Below are positions 20,872-32,303 of a DNA stretch of 64,000 nt, piece after piece (within the stretch, counting starts at the first letter, position 1; the number at the start of each line of letters is the position of its first letter). The position numbers and the translations under genes are program-made. The stretch is from assembly GCA_039621445.1 (NCBI GenBank), contig CP154955.1:24452064-24516063 (forward strand), in the 5' to 3' direction. The notes beneath the pieces were generated by a model that saw only the letters and a program-made list of their open reading frames with translations, ran no database searches and was not told the DNA's origin. Source of the stretch: Euglena gracilis (taxonomy: Eukaryota; Euglenida; Euglenophyceae; Euglenales).

Positions 20872-20872
<1 letters not shown>
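20636..20872 (+). CDS. RD-rich linker and first half of SRSF1-like pseudo-RRM
   Basis: Acceptor CTCCCCTCCGCAG, 79 codons, phase 0 at both ends. It begins with alternating Arg/Asp/Gly (RDRDRGRDRDGRDGR), then FPQWSSNLDEHQRHLVDGRP, then NWRIEVEGAPRGCGWQELKD and WARECGLTPA. GWQELKD matches the SWQDLKD heptapeptide that defines the pseudo-RRM (RRM2) of SRSF1-type SR proteins, a surface on helix 1 that contacts RNA and SR kinases (established for the family). The exon ends exactly where a long GT microsatellite begins, and the donor is the first GT of that run. The second half of the domain is on the exon at 25369. Confidence 0.94.
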
Positions 20873-21142
<270 letters not shown>

Positions 21143-21360
21143 GTGTGGCTTGGCCCCCCGAATGCCCGGCATTTCACCAGTTCCGGAGGAGACAATTGCT
21201 GGGGGCGGGGGGCGGGGAGGGGATGGTCTCCCCTCCAGGGCCATGCCCTGCATTCCAGACCAGGGTGACACAAATGATTTTGAATGGGATTGTGGTTGCA
21301 AGGAAAAGCGGTTTTTTTTGCACATATTGTGTGGATTTGAACCAAGTTTTTACTGTTCGG

Positions 21361-21839
21361 CAGGCACCTAAGGCCGACCAGGGCCGACCAGGGGCGATTT
21401 TGCGGTTTGTCAGCCGAGGCAGTAACATGCAGACATGGAAGTCCTTCCTGGATCTCCTCATTCATTCGGCTATCATGGCAATGGTGGCACGACAAACGTT
21501 TCTTCATCATTCGCCACCTGGACATCGCAGCCTGCTTTGGCCGCTGTTGGCCGGCCTCTTTTTGCCATTTTTTTTTGCCATTTTTTTGCACACTTTTGGC
21601 TGCTTTCAGGCCATTTTAGGCCACTATGTGCTGCTTTTGCTATTTGCTTTTTGGCCACTTTTGCCGACTTTTGGTTGCTTTTTCTGCTTTTGTCCACCGT
21701 TGCGGACTTTTGGACGCTTTTTTTGCTGCTTTTACTTTTGACCTAAGGCGACTGTTTGCCGACTATGGATGGCCAGGGCTGACAAGGGCTGACCAGGGCC
21801 GACCATGGCACCAAAATGGGAAGTGACCATAGGTGCCTG
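21361..21839. mobile_element. hAT-like element, CARGCACCTA family, copy 3
   Basis: Termini are CAGGCACCTA and TAGGTGCCTG. Flanks CTGTTCGG (21353-21360) and CTGGCCGG (21840-21847) match at 6 of 8 bases, an aged duplication. GCCGACCAGG repeats occur at both ends and TTTTGGCCA repeats in the middle, the same plan as 10352-11577. Confidence 0.78.
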
Positions 21840-22569
21840 CTGGCCGGGAGATCCAGTTTTCACAGTATGAAAGTGGAATCATATCCCAGAAGTGTATTCT
21901 GTTAGGGGGAGGGGGATTGGCTGCCGAAAAAAAGTGGTGTGGAAAATTGGCGGAACAAAATCCTGCCAAATATTTCCATGCCGTTTTGGCCGAGACTGCC
22001 AAATCTTTCCATGTCATTTTCGGGGAAGAATTCAATTTTTTTTTCATACAGTTTATTCAAGAGTACCTGCTCCGGTCTTTGACTGCAAATGCCTGTAATT
22101 TTCTTTCAGACCATATGCAACAGTGTTCTTGTTCATTTGCTGATGAGATTCAGATTTGGATTTGAATCACCAATTTTCGACCCCAAATTTTTTTTTGCCG
22201 GCGCCTTTGGCACCGGGAAGAATCTGTTTAAAAATGTGTGAAAATGCTGTGGTGGGTGGGGGGCAGGGATTTTTTTTAAGTTTGGGCCCCCCGGGGGGGG
22301 GTTGGGGGGGTTGGGTCCGCCGGGCCCCCTCCCCCCCCGGGGGGGGGTCCCCCCCCGGAGGGGGGTGGGATATACTTTTCGGCGCCGCAGGCGCCGAAAA
22401 AAATTCTATTTTTAGCACTTTTCGCGATTTTTCGGCCATTTTTTGTGGGTCCCCCGGGACCCACTCCCCCCCCCCCCCCGGGCCCCGGGGGGGCCCCCCC
22501 CCGGGGGGGGGGGGGGGCCCCCCCCCCCCCCCGGGTTTAAAAAAAACCCCTGGTGGGGGGGGGTTGACC

Positions 22570-23176
22570 CAGACCTCTGTTTAGTGTGTATCGGCAGAAA
22601 AAATTTTGTGTATCGTGTGTGTCGGCAAAAAAATAATTGTGTATCGGTGCGTATCAGCAAATTTTTTTTTACGAAAAGTTGTATTTTTGTCCATGGTTTC
22701 AAGACCTTCTTGCAAGAACTCCCGTTCTGGGCCGTTTTGCGACGGCTTTTTGAAATGAAGGATTTGACACCATGGAAGACGTCAAGACGCAAGTCAGTGC
22801 AGCTACAAGCAGCACACCTTGACAGATTCTGTTTGTCATGTGTTGAAGGTCTCAAAAAAAAAGAAGAAAAAAACACAAAAAATAAAAATTCAAATAAAAG
22901 AAGAGGTATGGACATGCGCAGATGTATCCGGGGCTCTGCATTTGCCATGTGAGGGAGTAGCGCCCCTCCCCCAACCACAGCAGTAGGGCGAGATTCCCTA
23001 CCACACTTTATGGGTTGTGCCGGGGCCAATGTCCACATGGCTCTGTGGCAATGGTGTCAAAAGATCAACCCGTGCTTCTTCCCATTTTTGTAAAAATTTT
23101 GTGTGCCGTCGTGTATCGGCAAAAAGAAAAATTGTGTGTCGGTGTGCATCGTTGACACACACTGAACAGAGGCCTG
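22570..23176. mobile_element. hAT-like element, family I copy 1
   Basis: Inverted termini are CAGACCTCTGTTTAGTGTGT and ACACACACTGAACAGAGGCC(TG), with GGTTGACC duplicated at 22562-22569 and 23177-23184. Subterminal TGTGTATCGGCAAAAA repeats occur in both arms. The middle (22920-23050) recurs at 63640-63770 near the right window edge. No transposase was recognised. Confidence 0.88.
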
Positions 23177-23495
23177 GGTTGACCCCCCCACAGGCCTGCC
23201 TGGTCTGCCCTGGGGCAGCCTGGCAAAGCCGGGCTGGACGCAGGGGGGATTGATTACTGCAACTTTCCACAGTTTCCACAATTTACCGCAGCTTTCTGCT
23301 GCACGATATAAAACTGTGCAGAAAGAACCAAAATTGATTGATTGAAGCAGCAATGAAGTGAATTTAAGCAAAGAAAAAACAGTGAATGATAAAATTGCAT
23401 CACGCCCAGGATCCATAAGGGCGGTCCATAAGGGACGGGATTATTTTTTTCCTTCAGTTGAGGACCGCCTCCTTAAGGACCGCCCCCCCCCCAGC

Positions 23496-23974
23496 CAGGG
23501 AATTTCTTAAGCCGAGGGTATCCTACCCCCCGGGGGGGGGGTCCAGCCAGCCAGCAGCTCAAATCCAGCCAGCAGCCCAAATTCGGGCTGGGAGCCCCCC
23601 CCCCCCGGGGGTCGACTGAAATAGAGTCGGGTCCAGCCCGGCTGGAGGCCGGGCCAGCCGGCCGAAGGCCGGGCCAGCCGGCCGCAGGCTGGCCAGCCAA
23701 CTGGGCTGCCCAGCTCACCTATCCCTGCATTTTTTCCCCTCACCACAGTTTCCTCCATCACAGCCCCAGCCTTGATCTAGCTCCATCCACCAAAATGTCG
23801 AAAATGGCAAAAATGTGTTAAAAAATTTTGTTTTTCACCGACCCAGCCCAGCCCAGCCCCCTCCAGCCCCGGCCCCCCGGGGGGGGGGGGTCCAGCCAGC
23901 AGCTCAAATCCAGCCAGCAGCCTTTTTGCCAGCTGGAGGCAGCACCCCCCGGGGGGTCCTTAAGAAATTCCCTG
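23496..23974. mobile_element. hAT-like MITE, family C copy 3
   Basis: Termini are CAGGGAATTTCTTAAG and CTTAAGAAATTCCCTG, with the exact duplication CCCCCAGC at 23488-23495 and 23975-23982. Both termini carry the same GAATT change relative to copies 1 and 2, so the ends co-vary. Confidence 0.92.
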
Positions 23975-23999
23975 CCCCCAGCACCAATTTTTGGACCTG

Positions 24000-25220
24000 A
24001 AAAAAATTCCTGGCGCCTTTTTTTTGACCCATTTTGGCCCCCCAAAAACCCCTCAACCCATTTTTTTCACACCTCCAAAAATTCAACGTTTTTTCAACAA
24101 TTCATTTTTGAGAGTTCTTTGAAGCAAAAAAAGCCATTGAAAATTCAAAGAACTTCCAAGAGAAAAATTGTCAGTAAAATTCTGAATGTCCCAAAATTTG
24201 GTCCACTTTTTTTGACCTTCGTTATTTTCCACCCCCCTTCTGAAAACTACCAAATTTAACCCAAATTTTTTTGAGATTTTTTTTGTGAAAAAAATGTGGT
24301 TTTCCATCAAAAAAAATCCTTCTGACACTCTGTAAACGGAAGAGGAAGCGAAGCGGAAGACCGCTTCCAAAAAAAAGGGCTGTTTTTTTTTTGAGGTGTG
24401 AAGAAAGCAGGAGAATGCAAGGAATACCACTGAACAATCTGAATAGGGAAACTACGCTGCATTCACTGAAACATCAAATAGTCAAGAGAAGTAAATGTTG
24501 TATGTTGGTGAGTTGTACAATTTACATGTAAATTTTGAGAACAATTTTACGGGTTTCAAATTTGACTCCAAAAAAAATACCAAAAATGTTGTGCAAGGTT
24601 CAACAGAAGATGGAAAATTGCCAAAGTTGGCCAAATTTTGGTCAAACTTCTTTGGCCAAATTCTTGGCCATTTTGGGTCATTTTGCCAAAATTTTTGACC
24701 TATTTTGGGACCCGGAAAGGGGAAAAGGGGTTTGGGGGATCCCAAAAACTCCCCAAACCCCATTTTTTTCACAGCTTCCAAAATTTCAATGTTTCTCAAA
24801 ATTTTGATTTTGAGAGGTTTTTGAAGCAAAAAAAATGCCATTGAAAATCCAAAAAAATTCCAAAGAGAAACACTCTCGGTAAAATTCAAATGCTCCAAAA
24901 TTTGGTCCCATTTTTTGGACCTGCATTTTTTTGATCCCCCTCCTAATAACTAACAATTTTCAACACCAAAATTTTGGAGTTTTTTTGGGGGAAAATGTGG
25001 TTTTCCATCAAAAAAGTGATTTATTTTGGGTTCATTTTTCAAAGTAATTTTCAAAAAAATTCCCCGGTCAAAATCCTTTTTTTCTGGTTGAAGCGTATTG
25101 GGACAGGATTTTTTTTTTTGCTTAAGGACCGCCCTGCCAGGATCATAATTGGAGATTTTGCATGGTATGTCATAAGTGCTCCACAGCAACACAAATTGGC
25201 CCCCTTCTGCAAATTATATT
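24000..25220. other. intron sequence, two related ~450-bp blocks
   Basis: Blocks at about 24000-24330 and 24690-25020 share the order CCCCAAAAAC(C/T)CC, TTTTTTTCACA, GAAGCAAAAAAA, GCCATTGAAAATCCAAA, then TGTGGTTTTCCATCAAAAAA, so they are diverged duplicates. No exon was recognised. Confidence 0.5.
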
Positions 25221-25368
25221 ATATGTTTCCTGATTGTGCAAGGTTGAGCCTTCAGCAGTAAGCGTTAAATTGGACACCTCAGACCTCAGACCCACCCAGA
25301 CATTGTCGCTGGGACCCAAAAGATGCAGGGTCAATCATGGCTTTGAGAGCCTTTTTGTCTTTGTGCAG

Positions 25369-25574
25369 TTTGCTGTGGCTGTGGAAAACGGCTTGGGGGT
25401 GGTGGATTTCACGACGAAGAGGGAGTTTGTCCAGGCCCTGAACGAATTGTCCCGCCGGCCCCTGAGTGGCAAGGACGTCCAACCAGGAACCAGTGTGCCA
25501 CAACCCACCAATTTCAAGCACCACCAGGCCCAACACCCCCCCCCACTGCCCAGGAATTTGTCATGCCGGAGAAA
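25369..25574 (+). CDS. second half of SRSF1-like pseudo-RRM
   Basis: Acceptor TTTGTCTTTGTGCAG, phase 0, following directly on LTPA. FAVAVENGLGVVDFTTKREF and VQALNELSRRPLSGKD complete the domain. GVVDFTTKREFVQAL corresponds to the GVVE(F/Y)xxKEDMxxA strand and helix of SRSF1-type RRM2. The 3' end is uncertain: GT at 25477 is phase 0, but the next RS exon needs phase 2. The donor GTAGTT at 25575 supplies phase 2 and would add a Pro/Gln-rich linker (GTSVPQPTNFKHHQ). The frame stops at 25578 if unspliced. Confidence 0.9.
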
Positions 25575-25635
25575 GTAGTTTGGGAACCCCAGAAACAAGT
25601 ACCTGGACATGCCAACGTGTCAATACAAGAAGTTG

Positions 25636-25887
<252 letters not shown>

Positions 25888-26819
25888 CAATGGCCAGAAG
25901 GCAAAGGCAAAAGGGCAGAAGGGTGGCATCATGGTGGGGGAGTATGTTGCCATGTTTTTGATCACCAAGTGTACCCCCCCCCCCGGCCCCTGCGGAGCCA
26001 ACCCACTTCTGGAATGATGCAAGTTGCATGATTTGCTTTTTTGTATGCCACCAAAATAATTGAATTCGTTGTATATTATGGAGCACCACTATGAAAGAAA
26101 ATTATCGTCAAAGAATTAGGAACACCATTGTCGGGAGGCCTCTCTGATTTGTTGTTTGATTCTGATTTCCGTGATTTTCTGGTAATTTTGACAAAATCTC
26201 CGCAATTCAATGAACTCGCAATCAACCAGGAATAAATGCACACGCGCTCGGTTTTCTGGTGGCATGTTTTTTTGACAATTTCAAAGTGTTCACAGGTCAT
26301 TGTTCCGCTTTGCATTTGCAGTGTTTCGTTGCATCCTGCCCTCTGTTTGTTGTTCCACAAAATACACTGCTCCCTGTGGTTGGGTATATCCAGCCCGCTG
26401 GCAACCTGATGGAGCCATACAGTCATCCGCCTGTTTTTGTTTATTAATTTTTTTCCAAGGAATTCATTGCATTTTATACAGCTTGACAAATGTTGATGGT
26501 GCAGGAATGTTTCAGCTGCATCAAACACTTGTCATATGTGCTTGCATTCGTATTGGTTCGCCATAAACCTAGTTTGGAATTCTGATCAGCTGCTGAATTT
26601 GCATGGTTCACCAAAAGTTTCTGTGTTTGTGCATTCATTGTTTAGGGGGGGGACAGTGAGGATTCTGTGCGTGGTGTGCAGTGCGGTGTGAGGCATGGTG
26701 TGTGCGCGGTGCTGTGGAATCAGTGTACATCCAGGTGGGCTGCCATTTATCATGAACGATGCAGGGTATTGCCAGATTTTTTTCGGCATTTGCGAGACAT
26801 CTTTGACAAGTTTCTTGAT

Positions 26820-27330
26820 CATTTTTGGCCACTAAACACTGGCCACTTTTGACCAAGTTTGGCCACTTTTATTTGGCATTTGGCGATTTCTGGCCACTTT
26901 TTCACTGCTTTTGGCCAATTTCTGGCCATTTTGGCATTTTTGATCAATTTAGAGCAATTCCCCATTTGCTGCATTTTTTCCTCTAATCTTTGATAACTTT
27001 TCTGACCACTTTTCCCTATTTTTTTCCCCCATAAGCCATGCTCGGCCAGTTTTTGGCCAACTTTGGCCATTTCTGGCCAATTTTGGCCATTTCTGGCCAG
27101 CTTTGGCCATTTCTGGCCAATTTTGGCCATTTCTGGCCACTCTTGACCATTTTTTTGGCCACTTTTGGCCAAACCCTTGCCACTCTTGCAACTTTTTGGC
27201 CACTTTTGGCCATTTTGACCATCTTTGCCACAGCCGGCGTCAGCATTGCCGGTCTGCACAACCTCTCCGGAGGTGAGCCCATTATTGGTCATTTTTGGTC
27301 TATTTTTGGCACTTTTGGCCACTTTTGGAC
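26820..27330 (+). repeat. TTTTGGCCATTTCTGGCC tandem intronic repeat
   Basis: Near-perfect units of TTGGCCATTTCTGGCCAA occur at 27040-27150, more degenerate at the edges. Between 27232 and 27270 there is a 39-nt segment bounded by CCACAG and GAG|GTGAGC that looks like a micro-exon, but no phase fits the neighbouring exons, so it is not annotated as coding. Confidence 0.6.
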
Positions 27331-27824
27331 TCATCAATCAGAAATGTTGCATTCAAGGAAAGATTTTGCTGAACAGAATTAAGCATTTGCTAACAAAAAA
27401 TAGGAATATGAGACCAAACAGTATTCCACCCAAATTGTAAATTGTTTTTCTTTTATAACTGGGATTTTGAGAGAAGAATCATAGACTTTGCCAACAAATT
27501 TAGGAGTTTCTCTCCCAAAGTGAGGGTTGACCACCGAAATTCAGGAATTTGCCCCAGAAGTTCATCAAGTGGCATCCCCCCCCCCAAAGCCAGCCATGTT
27601 TTTCTTTTCTTCATTTTTCTTCTCTTTCCGATTTTTTTTAAATTCCGTGCACACAGTGCGGCACGCAGTGCGAGGTGCGGTAGAATCCACATCTTTTTTT
27701 AAGCAGATACTTATTGGGTCACAATCAAGCGTTTTTCTTCTTTCATCTCAAAGTTTTCACATTGTCAACCTTCTCCTGCTTTTGCTTTGGCTTGACGTCA
27801 ACCTTTGGGGCCGATGCCTGGCAG

Positions 27825-27919
27825 TGCTATGTCTCGTTCTCCATCCCGTGGCCGTGGCCGCAAGCGCAGCCGCAGTCGCAGCCGGAGCCGCACTCCTCCC
27901 CGACGCCCACCTCCAAGAG
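27825..27919 (+). CDS. second RS exon of the SR protein
   Basis: Acceptor GCCTGGCAG; 1 base plus 31 codons plus 1 base. It gives AMSRSPSRGRGRKRSRSRSR and SRTPPRRPPPR: a short, dense RS domain at the expected place after the pseudo-RRM. The start needs two bases from the preceding exon (supplied if that ends at 25574). The end (phase 1) joins the next exon to give PPPR|GPPRMP. Donor GTTTTT. Confidence 0.88.
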
Positions 27920-28329
27920 GTTTTTCCCTTCATGTCTGTAACCATCAGATGCACCATTTTTTGCATTGGTTCTGTGATGGAGCATTTTGAAAAAATATTT
28001 GATTTTGTTATATTTTGAGGACTTCATGTATTCTCTACGTGAACGGTTTGGGAATTCCAGGGGGCAGTTGTTATTATATTTCACGCTGAAACCGGAGGGC
28101 ACCGTGCACCCCGAGGAGGGGGTGCAGCCAGCCAGCATTTTTTTTTCCAGTCCCGGCTGCGGACTTCCCCACCCCAGGGATTGTGTGGAAATAAAGTTGG
28201 GCAGCCTGCAAATTTTCAAAGGTTATTTGCTGGCTTTCCTAGGCGTGGTACTAATTTTTCAACCCTTCATCCCCTGCCTCCCACGTTCAGCTGTGAATTT
28301 ATGTTTTTTTCCCTCATTTTGCCCGGCAG

Positions 28330-28601
28330 GTCCCCCTCGGATGCCGTTGTCCGAAATGCGGCGCCTGGGCCACGACCCTCCCAACGGCTATGTCTGCCAT
28401 CAGTGCAACGAGCCCGGGCACTGGCGGGAGCACTGCAAGCATCGGCCTCCGTTCAAGCGGCCGCGCAGCCGGTCCCCTGCTGGCTCCAACCGCTCGGGGT
28501 CCCCCCGGCCAGGCCATTTCCCTCATACTCAATGCTCAGATGAAGCTGGAAAAAAAACTGGGCGAGGGAAAAGATGTAGTTTGGGCCAAGCTTCTTTTTA
28601 A
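28330..28601 (+). CDS. CCHC zinc-knuckle exon with SR-type tail
   Basis: Acceptor GCCCGGCAG, phase 1. GPPRMPLSEMRRLGHDPPNG is followed by YVCHQCNEPGHWREHC, a C-x2-C-x4-H-x4-C zinc knuckle (28395-28436), then KHRPPFKRPRSRSPAGSN and RSGSPRP. The knuckle follows a PPxGYVCxxC pattern known from RNA-processing proteins. The frame then runs through less typical sequence to TAA at 28601. There is no good donor after GSPRP (only GGCCAT), so this may be the terminal exon. Alternatively, a weak donor at GG|GTCCCC within the RSGSP codons would join the tail at 29289. A family A transposon begins 115 bp downstream. Confidence 0.86.
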
Positions 28602-28715
28602 CTTGGGTCTGGGACCTGCCCCCCCACGGGGGGGGGGGGGGGCGTCACGGGCTGGAGTCTTGGCGAAGTGCCGAAAAAATTTCTGCGAAATGCACTTGGA
28701 CAGCCCCCTTGCCAG

Positions 28716-29159
28716 GCTTTTGCTTAAGGGATTGCAGTGCCCCCCCCGGGGGGGGGGGGCTGGACTGCAGCTAGTCCAAATTTGGCTAGTGGGATTTCTA
28801 GCAGACGACCGGGGGGGGGGTCTGCTAGCAGGGCTAGCCAGTGGAAATTTTTTTTTCAGTGACCGGCGCGAAGCACCCAAAAAAATTTTTGGGACCCCCA
28901 AAAATGGCCAAAAATGCCCGTTTTTGGCCATTTTTGGGAATTTTTGGAACAAAATCAGCCAAAAACCCGTTAAAAACCTCATTTTACCTCCGGCGCGCAG
29001 CGCTGGAGGAAACCTTTTTTTTCCAGTCCGGGGGACCCCCCGGACCCCCCCCCCCCCCCGGGGGAGGGGTTTGGCCCGGGTCTAGCTAGTCCACTTTTTC
29101 CAGTGTCTAGCCGATTGGCTAGCCAGTACCCCCTGGGGGGGTCTTTAAGCAAAAGCCTG
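28716..29159. mobile_element. hAT-like MITE, family A copy 3
   Basis: Termini are CAGGCTTTTGCTTAAG and TTTAAGCAAAAGCCTG. Flanks CCCCTTGC and CCCCCCGC match at 6 of 8. It is the same orientation and interior as copy 2, with minor indels in the C/G runs. Confidence 0.82.
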
Positions 29160-29286
29160 CCCCCCGCTGGGGGGTGGGGGTCACGCTGGGCTGGGTGGGT
29201 GGGAGAACCCCCCCTGGCGGCTTAAAACAAGCCTGGTTCGGGTGCAGAAGCGTCGCAATGGCCGTGAAGTAGCCTGGTTGTGACAG

Positions 29287-29412
29287 AGGCGGTCACCGAG
29301 CAAAACCCCTGAGGACAAGGGCCCATCCAACTCCGTCCCCCGGCTCGAATCCGTTGCCCAGGCGCCTGAGCCCCCCACTGCAGAAGCGGGCCCAGCAGAT
29401 GGGGCCCAATAA
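29287..29412 (+). CDS. possible C-terminal exon of the SR protein
   Basis: After a TGACAG or TGACAGAG acceptor, the frame starting AGG CGG TCA reads RRSPSKTPEDKGPSNS, VPRLESVAQAPEPP, TAEAGPADGAQ and a TAA stop. Composition and the SP/acidic content suit an SR protein tail, and the balanced base use stands out from the flanking repeats. Joining requires a weak phase-2 donor inside the zinc-knuckle exon. Another frame is also open here (LPRRLSPPLQKRAQ...), so the call is tentative. Confidence 0.35.
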   Translation, partial: RRSPSKTPEDKGPSNSVPRLESVAQAPEPPTAEAGPADGAQ

Positions 29413-30390
29413 CCGTTTGCAAGCAGCGACATTGCACAGCTCCGACCCTGTTTGCTCACCCTGGATCGACTGTGAGGTTCGCCTCAGGACTGACTGCATT
29501 TGGTTGGAGAAATTTTGATTTGCTTTTTAACAATGGATTGATTCTGTCGCTCCTTGCATTTCAATGTCCATGTTTTGTGCTCCATTTTTTCAATCACAAA
29601 AAGCATCAGAATGATTTCCAATACAATGTCTCTTTTTGAAAAGAAGGATTCTGCACTCAATGTCTTCCGCAGGGGAAATCCTCATCGCAGTCAGGTTACC
29701 CCCCCCCCCATTTACACGGGGTTGATATTAATGGATTTGTTCTTTTTTTTTTTACTGGTTTGAATGGGGGAGTCGGCATAAATGGATTGCTTCTGATTTT
29801 TCGGGGGGGGGGTCGGTTTGAATGGGGGGCATAAAACGGGGGGTTGGCCTGAAGGGGGGGTTCATTTGCGCACAGATTATGGTGCTGCAGAAATAAAGTT
29901 TCTGGGCCTAGAAATAATGCTGTGTTGGAATCCTTTATGCATCCTGCCCTATTATCTGGTTACACCGAGATGTTCTGTCATACCTCAAGGGCTTTGGCAT
30001 GGCACACGAACCTGCATGGCACTGTGTGCATATGCAATATGTATTGTGTTTTGTGCTTCTCAGTTGTGTCATTGGGCAAACTTGGGTTTCTTGCAAAAAT
30101 TTTCCAAAGGTGCACAATTGCAGTTGCATAGGCGGTGCGGGGTTCAAACGGCTCTCCTAAGGGGTCCACCTTGCTGGGGTCCACCCCCCCCATCAGCCAA
30201 AGGCTCCCAAAAGGTCAAATTTTTCCTTCCGGCGCTTCGTGCGGAAAATTTCTGGCAATTTTTGCCCAAACAGTGCCCAAAATGTTTTGGCCGTTTTGGG
30301 GGGACAAAAACTTGTGGCCATGAGCTTCGCCCCAGGCCGAAGATCGGTCTCGTACTCCTCCTTGAGGAAAACCGACAAGGGGACACTGAG
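29413..30390. other. no gene recognised; 3' flank of the SR gene
   Basis: Mixed unique sequence with TTTGAATGGGGG repeats (29700-29870). A short stretch at about 30315-30385 (GCTTCGCCC...TCCTTGAGGAAAACCGAC) resembles the terminal sequences of the DIRS elements to the right, so it may be a solo remnant. No exon was seen. Confidence 0.4.
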
Positions 30391-30611
30391 CATACATCTC
30401 TTTAAGGTTTTGCGAACCCCCCGGGGGGGGCGGCTGCAGCCAGCCCCGATTTGGGCCCAGCCCAGCCGCAGCAGCCCCCTCCCCCCGGGGGGGGGTGCTG
30501 CTAGCCCTAGCTAGCCAGCCCCTTTTTGGGGGTCCAGCCCAAAATTTTCGGCGCAAAGCGCCGAATTTTTTTTGAAAAACTGTGCTCAAAAGTGGCCAAA
30601 ATTGGGGTTGG
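30391..30611 (+). mobile_element. family D MITE copy 2, right part missing
   Basis: CATACATCTCTTTAAGG and about 200 bp of interior match the copy at 19515-19944, down to CAAAAGTGGCCAAAATTGGGG. Similarity stops at about 30611, where the DIRS element begins. The right terminus was not found beyond the retroelements, so this copy was truncated or separated by the insertion. Confidence 0.7.
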
Positions 30612-30714
30612 CTGACGAAGCCCTGCTACAAGGAAAGCTATCACAAGCTATCGCACAGCAAAGCAAGCAAGATCAACGAGTACCAACAAGGACCATTCGG
30701 GCTCCGCACTGCGA

Positions 30715-30814
30715 GATGGTGAGGTCCTGCTTTCCTTGCCGGCTGCTCTGTTCTGGTGTGTTTGTGCGTGCACGGGGGGTGCTTCTTACTGCTTTTTGTT
30801 GCCGGAGTTGGCTG
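30715..30814 (+). repeat. left inverted terminal repeat of DIRS element
   Basis: About 100 bp from GATGGTGAGGTCCTGC to TTGCCGGAGTTGG, reverse-complemented at 35158-35257. Confidence 0.85.
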
Positions 30815-31151
30815 ATTCCTAATTCTGCCCTTCGACCTCAAGGAGAAAGAATTCTACTGCTACGAGTTCACTTGGAAAATATTTACAAGGAGCATTACAT
30901 TCACCGAAGACCGGCGAATTATCATCTGGTGGATCAAAAGTTTTTGCTGACCTTCGACCTTCCAGGAGAAAGAATTCAACTCTTCGAGTTCAACTGGAAT
31001 TATCCCAGAAACATTTCAATTAAGAAGACAGCATCACACTGGACTTCCATGAAGAATGAGCTGCAAAGAAATTCAGACTGCCAAGAAGAACTCCAACGAA
31101 CTTCCAAGAAAACAGCTGGGGAAGGTGGACACATAGCAGCAGCTGCAGAAG

Positions 31152-32303
31152 GTGATGAGGCGGCAGCAGCACGTCAGTCCGTGGCCATCGCAACCCCCCC
31201 ACCCCCCAGCAATTCAAAGTTTTCAGGATCCCCCACTCAAAATGATGGCCATGGACCATGGACAGCAGTGGTCAGGAAGAGAAGACAGAGGGGGACTACC
31301 ATCACAGGTCCAACAGACTCCACCCCTTTTTCCCAATTCCTCCCCCTCCAGGGGAAAAAGCAAAGGCTATGGCAGCCTCTCTGGGGATATCAGAAACCCG
31401 AAGGATTCAAATCAAACTCAAGGCTATGGCAGCCATCATTTAACAGGGCCTGGGGCACAGAATCAAGGCTATGGCAGCCAGCATTCAAGAGGGCAGTGGG
31501 CCCAGTTGCAAGGCTATGGCAGCCTGTATCCCAACCTGGGAAGATCCCACTGGGGGAAGGTATGTCCAACTTACCCCACAGCTCCCTCAAACAAAAACCC
31601 CTCAGGAGCTGCCCATCCAAGCAAGCAGCCCCCCCTTCAGGGGAAGGCCAATGGAGGCCATTATATCCAAGAGGCCAATGGAGGCCAGAGGGAAAATATC
31701 AAGGCCAATGGAGGCCATTTCAATCAAAATCAGGTGGCCATGGGAGGCCAATGCATTCAAGACCACAGCCCTTGGGGGGGAGGCCCAAGATTGGCTACAC
31801 CAGGGCCCCCCCAGAAGATAATCAGCCCACACCCCCCAGCTGTATATGTACCTCCCCACTGCAGAAACAGACCTTCCCCCATCTTTCAAAAACAGGGGGA
31901 AAGCCTGTCTTTGAGCAGCCCTATGGCAGGGCCAGAGGTGACCCCAGTGATGGGGCAGCCAGAGAGGACCCCAGTGATGGGGCAGCCAGGGGGAAGGACC
32001 CCAGTGATGGGGCCTGTGGAATCCCCAGACACATTACATCCAGGGGTGCCCCCTTACAAAGCCCTGCAGGCCAGTATCCCCCATTGGGAAAAGGCAGGTG
32101 CCAGCAGAGAGGTATTAAACCTGATAAGGGAAGGGGTCATGGCAGATCTTCCCCTCCCCCCTCTAATGTCCTTAAAAGTTCCCTTCAAAGCCCCCCAGGA
32201 AGTAATGACTGCCCAAAAAATTCTGAGAGAATACGAATGTGCAGGGGCAACCAGGCAAATCCCCCCAGAGGAGGCAAAACATTTTGTCCCTTACTTCATA
32301 ATT
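31152..32303 (+). pseudogene. DIRS Gag-like region and RT N-terminus
   Basis: The open frame contains three low-complexity repeat blocks: QGYGS units (31370-31530), ANGGH units (31640-31760) and TPVMGQP units (31935-32020). These resemble Gag regions rich in Gly/Tyr/Gln. It ends with the start of the polymerase: VLNLIREGVMADLP, AQKILREYECAGAT and HFVPYFII, the family's segment before the first RT motif. An upstream part of the Gag probably lies in another frame from about 30850. The frame changes by one base in an ATTTCC stretch at about 32302, after which the RT continues in the next frame. It could be a point insertion or a recoding site. Confidence 0.7.

Noticed and set aside
22443-22952. 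Open frames across the C/G-run region and family I element
   Set aside because: Low-complexity Gly/Pro followed by repeat-derived residues; no domain and crosses a transposon boundary.
27232-27270. 39-nt micro-exon with a good GAG|GTGAGC donor
   Set aside because: None of its phases bridges the RRM2 and RS exons, and it lies in a TTTTGGCC repeat.
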